A program made the translations under genes and the position numbers. A stretch of 64,000 nucleotides of DNA from contig CACCRN010000002.1 in assembly GCA_902548405.1 (NCBI GenBank), forward strand, positions 18,874 to 82,873, read 5' to 3'. How positions within the stretch are numbered: position 1 is the stretch's first letter; every line of letters begins with the position of its first letter. Below are positions 8,573-19,978 of the stretch, piece by piece. The notes beneath the pieces are model-generated. The model had not been told where the DNA came from and ran no database searches. It saw only the letters and a program-made list of their open reading frames with translations. The DNA comes from an uncultured Pelagibacteraceae bacterium (GTDB lineage: Bacteria; Pseudomonadota; Alphaproteobacteria; Pelagibacterales; Pelagibacteraceae).

Positions 8573-9520
8573 ATGACTAATCAATTAATTAAAAAAATTA
8601 ACCTTAATCATTCATTTATATTTTTTTTGTTAATTAATCTATTTTCTGTTGTGATGTTTAGATTAAATTATTTAGATATTTCATCATCAATTTGCTTATT
8701 TTTAATTTTAACTATTGGAGTTTCACACGGTGCATTAGATAATATTAAAGGTAAAAAACTTCTTAAATTATTTAATTTTGAAAGAATATATATTTTCTAT
8801 ATTTTCTATATTTTTATAGCAGTTTGTGTCATTATTATTTGGTCACTATTACCTGCAATCACACTGTTAGTTTTTCTTATAGTGGCATCATTTCATTTTG
8901 GTAAAGAAGATACACAATTTTTAATAAACAAAAAATCTTACTTAATTCAAATATTATACCTTTTAAAAGGATCACTCATAATTCTTGCCCCGCTTTTTTT
9001 TCATTTTGATGATACTGTGAAAATATTCAAATCATTACTTGTTGTTAATGAAAATTTTTATTTATTCTTAGAATTTTTAGAAGAAAAAAAGATAATCGAG
9101 ATATCAATTATTTTGAGTTCATTATCAAGTATATTTTTATTTATTGATAAGTTTGAATTAAAAAAATTCACTATTTTTTTTGATTATTTCTCAATTGTAA
9201 TTTTAAATTACTACTTTACTCCTTTAGTAGCTTTTACAATTTATTTTTGTTTTTTACATTCTGTGAGGCACTCTATTTCACTTGCGGTAGACCTTGATGA
9301 AAACAATCTCCAAAATGGACTAAAATTATTTATTTTAAAGGCTTTACCACTTACACTTTTAACAATCTTGGTTTCAATAATTGTATTATTATTATTAAAT
9401 GAGGTTAATTATATAGATGATGCAATCTTAAAACTAATTTTTATTGGTTTGGCGTCTTTAACCTTTCCACATATATTGCTGGAATATTTTTTAGAGAAAA
9501 ATGAAAAACAAACAAATTAA
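8573..9520 (+). CDS. blh: Brp/Blh family beta-carotene 15,15'-dioxygenase (retinal synthesis)
   Basis: Blh is a membrane iron enzyme that splits beta-carotene into two retinals, the chromophore of proteorhodopsin. The 315-residue protein is largely hydrophobic with about eight membrane segments. The iron-binding histidine set is visible: H52 in SHGALDN, H108 in FHFGKED, H229 and H233 in HSVRHS, and H300 in FPHILLEYF. Its presence strongly implies a rhodopsin in the genome, although no opsin gene lies in the window. It overlaps ispH by 20 bases. Confidence 0.93.
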   Translation: MTNQLIKKINLNHSFIFFLLINLFSVVMFRLNYLDISSSICLFLILTIGVSHGALDNIKGKKLLKLFNFERIYIFYIFYIFIAVCVIIIWSLLPAITLLVFLIVASFHFGKEDTQFLINKKSYLIQILYLLKGSLIILAPLFFHFDDTVKIFKSLLVVNENFYLFLEFLEEKKIIEISIILSSLSSIFLFIDKFELKKFTIFFDYFSIVILNYYFTPLVAFTIYFCFLHSVRHSISLAVDLDENNLQNGLKLFILKALPLTLLTILVSIIVLLLLNEVNYIDDAILKLIFIGLASLTFPHILLEYFLEKNEKQTN

Positions 9521-10445
9521 AATTTTACTTTCTGCTCCAAGAGGTTTTTGTGCTGGTGTTGAGAGAGCTATAGAGATTGTAGAAAAATCTATTCAAAAAT
9601 ATGGATCGCCAGTTTATGTTAGACACGAAATCGTTCATAACAAGCATGTTGTTGATAATTTAAAAAATAAAGGTGCTATCTTTGTTGAAGAATTAGAGGA
9701 AATTAATGACAAATCTAGACCTGTTATTTTTTCTGCGCACGGTGTTCCAAAAAAAATACCAGAAGATGCTGAAAATTATAAAATGACTTATGTAGATGCT
9801 ACTTGTCCACTAGTTTCTAAAGTTCATAGAGAAGCGGAAAACTTAAATAAAGCTGGTTATCATATTATTTTGATTGGACATGAGAACCATCCAGAAGTAA
9901 TAGGCACTATGGGTCAATTACCTAAAGGATCTATTGATTTGGTTCAAAATGAAGCTGAAGCAATGGAGTATAAAACCAATCATAGAGAAAAATTGGCTTA
10001 TATAACTCAAACAACACTATCCGTTGATGACACTAAAGAAATAATAAAGATTTTGAAAGATAGATTTACAAACATTAAAGAGCCAGCAAAAGAGGATATT
10101 TGTTATGCAACAACTAATAGACAAATGGCAGTAAAAAATATTGCAAAAGAGTGTGATATGTTTTTTGTAATAGGTAGTAGAAACTCTTCAAATTCAGTTA
10201 GACTTGTTGAAGTAGCAAAAAAATCAGGTTGTCAAAATTCACAACTTTTTCATTCTGAAAGTGAAATTCCTTTTGATCAAATACAGAATTCAAATACTAT
10301 TGGTATATCATCAGGAGCATCAGCACCTGAAATTCTTGTAGAAGATTTTATTAATGAATTAAAAAAAAAATTTTCTATAAATGTTGAGGAAGTAGAAATT
10401 ATAAAAGAAAATGTGGTCTTTAAAGTTCCTAACAAATTAAATTAA
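9501..10445 (+). CDS. ispH: 4-hydroxy-3-methylbut-2-enyl diphosphate reductase
   Basis: IspH (LytB) is the last step of the MEP isoprenoid pathway and produces IPP and DMAPP with a 4Fe-4S cluster. All three cluster cysteines are present: C17 (PRGFCAGVERA), C102 (DATCPLV) and C201 (EDICYATTNRQ). Length is 314 residues, as usual. The start lies inside the end of blh (20-base overlap), so the isoprenoid precursor step is coupled to the carotenoid genes. The order ispH-thrB-rnhA downstream is a conserved alphaproteobacterial neighbourhood. Confidence 0.97.
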   Translation: MKNKQIKILLSAPRGFCAGVERAIEIVEKSIQKYGSPVYVRHEIVHNKHVVDNLKNKGAIFVEELEEINDKSRPVIFSAHGVPKKIPEDAENYKMTYVDATCPLVSKVHREAENLNKAGYHIILIGHENHPEVIGTMGQLPKGSIDLVQNEAEAMEYKTNHREKLAYITQTTLSVDDTKEIIKILKDRFTNIKEPAKEDICYATTNRQMAVKNIAKECDMFFVIGSRNSSNSVRLVEVAKKSGCQNSQLFHSESEIPFDQIQNSNTIGISSGASAPEILVEDFINELKKKFSINVEEVEIIKENVVFKVPNKLN

Positions 10446-11411
10446 ATGGCTGTATATACAAAAATAAATCAGAGTGATATCGATATAATAAACAACAAGT
10501 TTAATATTGAAAAAATTTTAAGTTTCCAAGGAATTACTAAAGGAATTGAAAATACAAATTACGTTTTAAAATCCAAAAATAAAAAGTTTATTCTCACAAT
10601 TTTTGAGAAGAGAGTTCTTCCAAAGGAGATACCTTTTTTTATGAAATTAATGGATCATTTAAATGATTCAAAAATTATTTGCCCAAGACCACTTAAAACT
10701 AAAGACAAAAATTATTTAATTAAACTAAAAAATAAAACAGCTTGTATTGTCACTTTCTTGAATGGAAAAGATAAAAAGAAAGTTAACGAAAATGACTGCT
10801 ATGCTATTGGAAAAGCAATAGCTAAAATGCATCTGGTTACTAAGAAGATACAATTTACTAGAAAAAATTCAATGGGTGTAAAATATTTAAAACCTTTACT
10901 CCAGAGTATTAAATTTAAATCAAATAAAGGATCAAATTTGAAAAAATTTTTATTTAATAATTTTAATGATATTAAAAAAATTTGGCCAAAAAAACTTCCT
11001 TCTGGGATTATTCATGGTGATTTATTTGTAGATAATATTTTTTTTAATAAAAATAAGCTGTCGGGAATTATAGACTTTTACTTTGCTGCAAACGATTACT
11101 ACATGTATGAAATAGCAATCTGTATTAATGCACTATGTTTTGATGAAAAAAATAAAAAATTTGTAATTAATAAGAAGAAAGTTGATAAATTAATCAAGGG
11201 ATACAACAATGTTAAGAAAATTAAATTAAATGAAAAAAACAATTTAAATATTTTGTGTAGAGGTGCTGCCCTTAGATATCTGTTAACTAGACTATATGAT
11301 TATACAAATACTCCAAAAACAGCATTAATCAAAATTAAGGATCCGAACGAATATTATCAAAAACTTATTACCCATAACAATTTGAATAGTTTTAAAGATT
11401 ATTTGATTTAA
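10446..11411 (+). CDS. thrB: Homoserine kinase (APH-type)
   Basis: It phosphorylates homoserine on the way to threonine. The 321-residue protein has the aminoglycoside-phosphotransferase fold of alphaproteobacterial ThrB rather than the GHMP fold of enterobacterial ThrB. The catalytic loop HGDLFVDN is at residues 190-197 (H190, D192, N197), and the metal-binding DFYFA follows about 15 residues later. It begins directly after the ispH stop and overlaps rnhA by one base (TAATG). thrC is nearby on the opposite strand (12310-13692), which supports the function. Confidence 0.92.
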   Translation: MAVYTKINQSDIDIINNKFNIEKILSFQGITKGIENTNYVLKSKNKKFILTIFEKRVLPKEIPFFMKLMDHLNDSKIICPRPLKTKDKNYLIKLKNKTACIVTFLNGKDKKKVNENDCYAIGKAIAKMHLVTKKIQFTRKNSMGVKYLKPLLQSIKFKSNKGSNLKKFLFNNFNDIKKIWPKKLPSGIIHGDLFVDNIFFNKNKLSGIIDFYFAANDYYMYEIAICINALCFDEKNKKFVINKKKVDKLIKGYNNVKKIKLNEKNNLNILCRGAALRYLLTRLYDYTNTPKTALIKIKDPNEYYQKLITHNNLNSFKDYLI

Positions 11412-11836
11412 TGATTAAAATTTATACAGATGGCTCATGTTTAAAAAATCCAGGAAATGGTGGATGGGCAGCAATAATATGTACTGATAATGAAGTGAAA
11501 AAAATAAGTGGAAGTGAAAAAGATACAACAAATAATAGAATGGAATTAATGGCGACAATCAATGCATTAAAAGAGGTAAATTCTGAAGATTTGATAGAAA
11601 TCTACACAGATTCTAAATATGTTAAAAATGGAATTACTGATTGGATCCACAATTGGATTAAAAATAATTGGAAAACATCTAGTAAAGAAGATGTTAAAAA
11701 TAAAGATTTATGGGTTCAATTACATGATTTGAATAATAATTCTAAGATTAAGTGGAACTGGGTTAAAGCTCATGCTGGAAATCCACTAAATGAAGAAGTT
11801 GATTTATTAGCTAAAAAAGCTGCAAGTCTAGATTAA
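11411..11836 (+). CDS. rnhA: Ribonuclease HI
   Basis: RNase HI degrades RNA in RNA-DNA hybrids. The four catalytic acidic residues are all present: D7 (IYTDGSC), E45 (NNRMELMA), D67 (IYTDSKYV) and D131 (EEVDLLAKKAA); the KAHAGN loop supplies the histidine. Length is 141 residues, as usual. Its start shares one base with the thrB stop. Its 3' end overlaps the convergent peroxiredoxin gene by 9 bases. Confidence 0.97.
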   Translation: MIKIYTDGSCLKNPGNGGWAAIICTDNEVKKISGSEKDTTNNRMELMATINALKEVNSEDLIEIYTDSKYVKNGITDWIHNWIKNNWKTSSKEDVKNKDLWVQLHDLNNNSKIKWNWVKAHAGNPLNEEVDLLAKKAASLD

Positions 11837-12313
11837 TTTAAAGAAATTTTCTGCTGCTGAGATTTCACAAGATCCTGTATCTGCTTCTTCCTGAAGTTTA
11901 ATAACCTTCATGTTATCAACAAACATCGTGTATCTATTAGATCTAATTCCTAACCCTCTGCCACTTTTATCAACATCTGCACCAATTTCTTTTGTGAAAT
12001 TAAGAAATGGATCACCCATCATAACAATTTTTTCACCTACATCATTTTGTTTACCCCAAGCATTCATCACAAAGGGATCATTTACTGAAATACAAATTAT
12101 ATGATCAATACCTTTTTCTTTATATTGATCATGCATCTTAATATATCCTGGCAAATGTTTAGCAGAACATACAGAAGTATATGCCCCGGGTAGTCCAAAT
12201 ATTACAACTTTTTTGTCTTTAAAAAAATCTTCTATATTTTTTTTTACAGGCTCTCCATCTTGAAGAACAAAAATTTCTGAATTTGGTAGGTTATCGTTTT
12301 CTTTTATTTTCAT
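11828..12313 (-). CDS. Peroxiredoxin, Prx5/AhpE-like (glutaredoxin- or thioredoxin-linked)
   Basis: This thiol peroxidase reduces hydroperoxides. It is 161 residues with the Prx5 active-site motif PGAYTSVCSAKHLPGY: T46 and the peroxidatic cysteine C49. A second cysteine at C149 (TGSCEIS) could act as the resolving residue, as in atypical two-Cys Prx5 proteins. The proline usually before the catalytic cysteine (TPxC) is serine here (TSVC), a common variation. It overlaps thrC by 4 bases (ATGA) and is the last gene of the minus-strand cox-thrC run. Confidence 0.92.
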   Translation of the reverse strand: MKIKENDNLPNSEIFVLQDGEPVKKNIEDFFKDKKVVIFGLPGAYTSVCSAKHLPGYIKMHDQYKEKGIDHIICISVNDPFVMNAWGKQNDVGEKIVMMGDPFLNFTKEIGADVDKSGRGLGIRSNRYTMFVDNMKVIKLQEEADTGSCEISAAENFFKLI

Positions 12314-13692
12314 TTGGATCTATCTTTAATATGTTCTTTTACTTTTTCGATATCATTTTCAAGAATATCATAATTTTCTTTCTCATTTAATATAAATTGA
12401 AGTTCATTTGGTAACTCAGCTTTAATATTTATAGCACTTTTAATTGCATCAGGAAACTTACATGGATGTGCTGTTGCTAGCACAATATTATTACCATTGA
12501 GATTATGTTTATCAAAAGCTCCATAACCAATTGCAGTATGAGGGTCTAAAACAATATTAAATTCTTGATAAACAGACTTAATAATATCAAGTGTTTCGGT
12601 CTCGCTCATTCTTGCTGATAAGAAATCTTGATTAATTAAATTCAACTTTTCTTTATCAATTGAATATTTTCCTTCTTCTTTAATTTTTATCATGTCTTTT
12701 GATGTTTGTTCTGAATTCTTATCACTCAGATCAAAAATAAGTCTCTCAAAGTTACTTGCGATCTGTATATCCATACTAGGAGAAATAGTTTCGGAAACAG
12801 TTTCAGCCTCGTAATTACCGTTTGAAATAGCTCTATGGAGAATGTCATTTTGATTTGTTGCAACAATCAATTTATTAATGGGCAAACCCATTTTTTTGGC
12901 TAAGTAACCTGCGTATACATCTCCGAAATTCCCTGTGGGAACAGAAAAATTAGTGGGTTTAGAGTGATCTTCAATGAGATAATAGCTGTAAAAGTAATAA
13001 ACACATTGAGCAATAATTCTTGCCCAGTTGATTGAATTTACACCTGACATATTAATATCTTGAGAAAATTTTGTGTCAGAAAACATTGATTTAACTAAGT
13101 TTTGGCAGTCATCAAAATTTCCTTTAATAGCGATATTAAATACATTTTCATGTTTTCCAGTAGTCATGATTTTTCGCTGAACAGAAGAAACTCGATTATC
13201 AGGATGTAGTACAAAAATATTTAAATTTTCTTTTCCTTTTATTGCATCTATAGCTGCTGCCCCTGTGTCTCCAGATGTGGCAACTACAATATTAATTTTT
13301 TCTTTTTGCTTTCTTAAATAAAATTCATAAAAATTTCCAAGAAGTTGCATAGCAACATCCTTAAAGGCTAGTGTTGGGCCATGAAATAACTCTAAGACTG
13401 ATCGATCCCCTATTTTTATGAAATCAATTACATTTTCTCTTCTAAAAACAGAATAAGATTTATCAATTATTTTAGACAATTCATCTTTATTCATAAAATT
13501 TCCTATAAAAGGAAAAATAATTTTTTTTGCTAAATCTGAATAATTTAGTGACCTCAATTCTTGAATTTCTTTTTCACTATAGTTTGGAAGTGAGCTAGGA
13601 ATAAACAATCCCCCATCATCAGCAAGACCTTTGATAAAAACATCCTTAAATTCATATGTTTTTGAAGTATTTCTGGTGCTGACGTATCTCAT
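12310..13692 (-). CDS. thrC: Threonine synthase
   Basis: This PLP enzyme turns O-phosphohomoserine into threonine. It starts MRYVSTRN, the family's typical N-terminus, and has the PLP lysine K111 in HGPTLAFKDVAMQ, the phosphate-binding segment ATSGDTGAAAI, and NFGDVYAGYLAKKMGLP. The 460-residue length matches the long bacterial/fungal ThrC class. It lies downstream of surf1 with a one-base junction and overlaps the peroxiredoxin gene by 4 bases. thrB is 0.9 kb away on the opposite strand. Confidence 0.96.
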   Translation of the reverse strand: MRYVSTRNTSKTYEFKDVFIKGLADDGGLFIPSSLPNYSEKEIQELRSLNYSDLAKKIIFPFIGNFMNKDELSKIIDKSYSVFRRENVIDFIKIGDRSVLELFHGPTLAFKDVAMQLLGNFYEFYLRKQKEKINIVVATSGDTGAAAIDAIKGKENLNIFVLHPDNRVSSVQRKIMTTGKHENVFNIAIKGNFDDCQNLVKSMFSDTKFSQDINMSGVNSINWARIIAQCVYYFYSYYLIEDHSKPTNFSVPTGNFGDVYAGYLAKKMGLPINKLIVATNQNDILHRAISNGNYEAETVSETISPSMDIQIASNFERLIFDLSDKNSEQTSKDMIKIKEEGKYSIDKEKLNLINQDFLSARMSETETLDIIKSVYQEFNIVLDPHTAIGYGAFDKHNLNGNNIVLATAHPCKFPDAIKSAINIKAELPNELQFILNEKENYDILENDIEKVKEHIKDRSK

Positions 13693-14345
13693 TAATAATT
13701 TTTTTTTCTAAAGTATAAATATATTAAAAGAATTGAAATCGCCATCAAAAACCAAGTAATTGCATACTTTTTGTGGTTATTTGAAATTTTAGCAGTGATC
13801 ACTCTTGGTCTTGGGTTTTTGTAGTTACCGTTTAAATAAATAATATATTTCGAAAAGTTTTTTCCTGTAAATTTTAAAATATCTTCCCGATCTAGTGTGA
13901 ACCAATAATTTTTATCTAATTCATTCTTGGGTTTGAATGAACTTGATTTTGATTGAAGCATTAAAGTACCAATAATATTTTTTTGATCAACAACATTAAT
14001 CTCTGGTTTGTTTTTTTGGTCAAAAGATATCCAGCCTCTATTAATTAAATAATCTTCATTTCCAACTTTAATTGGGTTGATAACTTCAAATCCAGGTTTA
14101 CCAGTTTCGTTAAGATTATAGAGATAAATTTGTTTTTCAAAATCAATTTGTCCTGATGTTTTTATTCTTAAATAATTTTTTTTTTCTACATTTTGAAGTT
14201 CAACAGGATCCATCTTTAAAGAATTTTCAATTTGATTGATTAAATCTAATTTCCAACTCAATCTATACAATTGCCAAAAGCCTAATGACAACAAGACTAA
14301 AATTATAAAATAAACGAAAACGGAAAATAGAAGCTTATTCTTCAA
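13692..14345 (-). CDS. surf1: SURF1-family cytochrome oxidase assembly protein
   Basis: SURF1/Shy1 proteins assist heme a insertion into subunit I of aa3 oxidase. The 217-residue protein has one membrane helix at each end (about 6-24 and 193-210) and a periplasmic domain between. The first helix runs into GFWQLYRL, matching the family's G-x-W-Q-x-x-R motif, and INRGWISFD matches its N-R-G-W-v motif. It lies directly after coxC (10-base gap), the expected place in alphaproteobacteria. Confidence 0.92.
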   Translation of the reverse strand: MKNKLLFSVFVYFIILVLLSLGFWQLYRLSWKLDLINQIENSLKMDPVELQNVEKKNYLRIKTSGQIDFEKQIYLYNLNETGKPGFEVINPIKVGNEDYLINRGWISFDQKNKPEINVVDQKNIIGTLMLQSKSSSFKPKNELDKNYWFTLDREDILKFTGKNFSKYIIYLNGNYKNPRPRVITAKISNNHKKYAITWFLMAISILLIYLYFRKKNY

Positions 14346-14355
14346 GGATTAAATA

Positions 14356-15144
14356 TTAACTTCCCCAAACGTAGATAGCCGCAAACAAAAATAACCAAAC
14401 AACATCAACAAAGTGCCAGTACCAAGCAGCTGCCTCAAAACCAAAGTGGTGTTCTTTCGTAAAGTGACCCAATCTTCCTCTCCATAAACAAACAGCAAGA
14501 AAAATTGTTCCAACAATTACGTGGAAACCGTGAAAACCTGTTGCCATATAAAATACTGCACCATAAATATGTCCTGAATAATCAAATGTAGCATGATGAT
14601 ATTCGTAAGCCTGTAACAAAGTAAAAAAGAAGCCTAGTGCAACAGTTGCTGTTAATCCTTGAATAAATCCCTTTCTATCGTCTTCTAATAAAGAGTGGTG
14701 AGCCCAAGTTACTGTAGTACCAGATAATAATAAAACTAGTGTATTGATTAATGGAATGTCCCATGGATCAAAAGTTTCTATGTCTTGTGGAGGCCATACA
14801 TTTCCAACAAACTCATTTGGGAACAAGCTTATATCAAAATATGCCCAAAACCATGCAACGAAAAACATAACTTCAGAAGCAATGAATAACGTCATTCCAT
14901 ATCTATGATGGATTTGAACAACTGGAGTATGGTGACCTTGATGTTCAGCTTCAATGACAACATCTCTGAACCACATATAAGCTGCATAAATTACAAGAGC
15001 TAATCCCAAATACATTCCCCAAGATACATCATTGTGCATATAAAAAATTGCTCCGATAGCTAGTACCAAGCATGCAAAAGATGTAAATATTGGCCAAGGA
15101 CTTGGGTCTACTAAGTGATAATCATGTTTTTTTTCAGCTGACAT
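14356..15144 (-). CDS. ctaE: Cytochrome c oxidase subunit III
   Basis: This is a core membrane subunit of aa3-type oxidase. The 262-residue protein has seven membrane helices. It starts with KHDYHLVDPSPWP and contains EVMFFVAWFWAYF, TWAHHSLL, and the final AAAWYWHFVDVVWLFLF, all typical of subunit III. It follows ctaG after a 10-base gap in the operon order coxB-coxA-ctaB-small ORF-ctaG-coxC. Confidence 0.97.
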   Translation of the reverse strand: MSAEKKHDYHLVDPSPWPIFTSFACLVLAIGAIFYMHNDVSWGMYLGLALVIYAAYMWFRDVVIEAEHQGHHTPVVQIHHRYGMTLFIASEVMFFVAWFWAYFDISLFPNEFVGNVWPPQDIETFDPWDIPLINTLVLLLSGTTVTWAHHSLLEDDRKGFIQGLTATVALGFFFTLLQAYEYHHATFDYSGHIYGAVFYMATGFHGFHVIVGTIFLAVCLWRGRLGHFTKEHHFGFEAAAWYWHFVDVVWLFLFAAIYVWGS

Positions 15145-15154
15145 ATTTTTTTAA

Positions 15155-15688
15155 TTATGATTGTTTATAATAATCTGTCGAGAAAAAAGTATACGACATA
15201 GTTACATCCTGTAAGTTTTTAACTGTTGGATCATTTACCAGTTCTGGGTCCAAATAAAAAGTCATAATATAAGTTGCCTTCTCACCTGCCTTAAGTTCCT
15301 GTTTTTCGAAGCAAAAACAGCCTAATTTACTATAATATTTACCAAAACTTGCAGGCGAAACATTGAAACTAGCAACTCCATAAGTTGTTTCGTCTCCATA
15401 GTTCTCAACCTCAAACTCAATTCTATTTACCTGGCCAACCTTAACATCAATGACATTTGATTTAGCCTTAAAATCCCAAGTAAGATTGTTTACATTCGTA
15501 TCAAATCTTACACTTACAACTTTATCTAAAACTATTTTCGGAGCTTCTTTAGATACTTGGGTTGTTCCTCCAAAGCCAGTTACACGACAAAAAAGATCAT
15601 ATAAGGGCACTGCCGCAAAAGATAAACCTAACATTAAACAAAAAATACCTGCTAGAAGTAATGGAGTTAATGTTTTGCTCTTAATCAT
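15155..15688 (-). CDS. ctaG: Cytochrome c oxidase assembly protein CtaG (Cox11), CuB chaperone
   Basis: CtaG/Cox11 inserts copper into the CuB site of subunit I. The 177-residue protein has one N-terminal membrane helix (about 9-29), then PLYDLFCRVTGFGGTTQ, a family signature, then a periplasmic beta domain with the copper-binding GCFCFEKQ motif. Its start overlaps the 41-residue small ORF by 4 bases. Length is slightly short but complete. Confidence 0.95.
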   Translation of the reverse strand: MIKSKTLTPLLLAGIFCLMLGLSFAAVPLYDLFCRVTGFGGTTQVSKEAPKIVLDKVVSVRFDTNVNNLTWDFKAKSNVIDVKVGQVNRIEFEVENYGDETTYGVASFNVSPASFGKYYSKLGCFCFEKQELKAGEKATYIMTFYLDPELVNDPTVKNLQDVTMSYTFFSTDYYKQS

Positions 15689-15810
15689 ATCTGCCTATCA
15701 AAAACACCAACGTTATATAATGTAAAAATAAACAAAAAAACCATAAAAGCTAAAATTGCTAAAGCAGTAATAATATTTTTTTTCTTTGTTTTTTTATCGG
15801 GTGTTATCAT
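15685..15810 (-). CDS. Small single-membrane-helix protein in the cytochrome oxidase operon (41 aa)
   Basis: A 41-codon frame starts at ATG 15810-15808 and stops at TGA 15687-15685. The start overlaps the ctaB stop (ATGA) and the stop overlaps the ctaG start, so it is tiled exactly between the two by 4-base overlaps. The protein has a basic N-terminus (PDKKTKKKN), one hydrophobic helix of about 22 residues, and a short tail NVGVFDRQI. Other alphaproteobacteria have a similar small ORF (often called coxF) at the same position. I infer a small oxidase assembly or accessory protein; its sequence alone would not show this. Confidence 0.78.
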   Translation of the reverse strand: MITPDKKTKKKNIITALAILAFMVFLFIFTLYNVGVFDRQI

Positions 15811-16718
15811 AAAATTTTATCTATTAAGAAAAATACAAAAACTAAAAACAAATATAATATCGAGTATCCAAAAATTGTTTTTGCTTTTTTTGCATCAAAC
15901 TTGTTCTTCTTAAATTTATAAAGTTCAAAACATAAGTAATTATAATAAATTGTCAAAATTAATGATGGAATTAAAAATACTAGACCAACAAAATTAATTG
16001 CATATGGGAAAACAATAACTGGCAACATTATTAATGAATAAACAAATATATTTAATTTTGTACTTTCAACACCATTAGTCAATGGAAGCATTGGAATATT
16101 TGCTTTTTTATAATCATCAGATTTATATAAACTTAGTGCCCAAAAATGTGATGGTGTCCAAAAAAAGATAATTAGAAAAAAAGTTAATGGCTCAAGTGAA
16201 AGTGAGTTGGTAGCTATAGTCCAACCAATTACAGGAGGTAATGCTCCTGCAGCGCCTCCAATAACTATATTTTGAGGCGTTTTTCTTTTAAGCCAAACGG
16301 TATAAACCAGCACATAAAACAAAATTGTAAATAACAATAAAGCTGCTGAAACTGTATTTGCAAAATAATCTAAAGCAACAACAGAAAATATTGATAAAGC
16401 GATACCAAAAATCAAAGCTTGGTTTTTATTTACCTTCCCAGTTGGTATAGGTCTCAAACAAGTCCTTGTCATTAATGCATCTAGATCAGACTCGTACCAC
16501 ATATTAAGAGCTCCGGCAGCACCTGCTCCAATAGAAACTAAAATAATTCCAATGATTGCATCTTTTGTTGGAATGATATTTGGTGCCATCAACAATCCAA
16601 CTGCACACGTGAAAATTACAAGAGACATTACTCTTGGCTTCATAAGTTTAAATAACTCAGAGAAATTGAATACGTCTTCTTGACTTAAATTTCTATTTTT
16701 TAACTTAGATTTAATCAT
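15807..16718 (-). CDS. ctaB: Protoheme IX farnesyltransferase (heme O synthase)
   Basis: CtaB (CyoE) adds a farnesyl group to heme b to give heme o, the precursor of heme a for the aa3 oxidase. The 303-residue UbiA-superfamily protein has about nine membrane helices. Motifs are ALNMWYESDLDALMTRTCLRP (first Asp-rich region and RTxxRP) and FFWTPSHFWALSLY (second region). It lies in the cox operon, 30 bases after coxA, and overlaps the small ORF downstream. Confidence 0.96.
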   Translation of the reverse strand: MIKSKLKNRNLSQEDVFNFSELFKLMKPRVMSLVIFTCAVGLLMAPNIIPTKDAIIGIILVSIGAGAAGALNMWYESDLDALMTRTCLRPIPTGKVNKNQALIFGIALSIFSVVALDYFANTVSAALLLFTILFYVLVYTVWLKRKTPQNIVIGGAAGALPPVIGWTIATNSLSLEPLTFFLIIFFWTPSHFWALSLYKSDDYKKANIPMLPLTNGVESTKLNIFVYSLIMLPVIVFPYAINFVGLVFLIPSLILTIYYNYLCFELYKFKKNKFDAKKAKTIFGYSILYLFLVFVFFLIDKIL

Positions 16719-16748
16719 TTAATTTTAGACAAAAAATCTAAATACTTT

Positions 16749-19200
<2,452 letters not shown>

Positions 19201-19260
19201 TTTTTTACCCTATATAGAACGTCTTCAAAAAAATTACACTTTAGTTTTCGCGACAAAATA

Positions 19261-19962
19261 TCAATTTATGGCGTATTTTATGATCGATATAGCTGAAATT
19301 ACAGCTGTTTCAGATCTCAATATATTCTCATTAATTTTCAATGGTTGAACACCTCTAAATTTTAGAATCTTAGCTCTTTCCTCTTCAGAAAAATCTCCTT
19401 CTGGACCTATAATTACACATGTAGGTTTATCTGTAACCTTCTTTAAATCTACTTTGGTATTTTCAGAATTTAGATCAGTAAAAATTAAATCAACTTTATT
19501 GTTATTTAAAAAATCATCTAATGATTTTGGGTCTTCAATATCTGGAACATTAATTCTATTCGATTGCTCTGCTGCTTCAATAATTACTTTCTCTAATCGC
19601 TCTTTATTAATTTTACGAACAATCGTTCTATCAAATATTATTGGAATAAATTTTGTAACTCCTAACTCAGTTGCTTTTTGAATCATAAAGTTAAAATAAT
19701 TTGATTTAATTGGAGAAAATGCCAACCACAATTCTTTTGGATTTTCTTTCTGTCTTAATTGTTTTGTAACATTAAATTCAACAACACCTTTTGAGATATT
19801 TAAAATTTTTGCTTCCCATTCACCACTGCTGTTAAATAATGAGAAAGTTTCATTTTCTTTAACTCTCATTACTTTGTTTACGTAATGTGATTGAGATTTA
19901 TCAAGTGTACCAGTTAAATTATTAGATAAACTTTTAGAAAAATATAATCTAATGTTACTCAT
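19261..19962 (-). CDS. rsmE: 16S rRNA (uracil1498-N3)-methyltransferase
   Basis: RsmE methylates U1498 of 16S rRNA using S-adenosylmethionine. The 233-residue SPOUT protein has a PUA-like N-terminal domain, the QKATELGVTKFIPI motif, and the knot region IIGPEGDFSEEE with LRSETAVISAISIIK at the C-terminus. These are all diagnostic. It is divergent from the HAD gene at 19979 with only 16 bases between them. Confidence 0.95.
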   Translation of the reverse strand: MSNIRLYFSKSLSNNLTGTLDKSQSHYVNKVMRVKENETFSLFNSSGEWEAKILNISKGVVEFNVTKQLRQKENPKELWLAFSPIKSNYFNFMIQKATELGVTKFIPIIFDRTIVRKINKERLEKVIIEAAEQSNRINVPDIEDPKSLDDFLNNNKVDLIFTDLNSENTKVDLKKVTDKPTCVIIGPEGDFSEEERAKILKFRGVQPLKINENILRSETAVISAISIIKYAIN

Positions 19963-19978
19963 ATTATTAAATTAGTTT

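Noticed and set aside
19201-19260. Promoter or terminator between rsmE and coxB
   Set aside because: TATATA occurs but no -35 at a suitable distance and no hairpin with a T tract.
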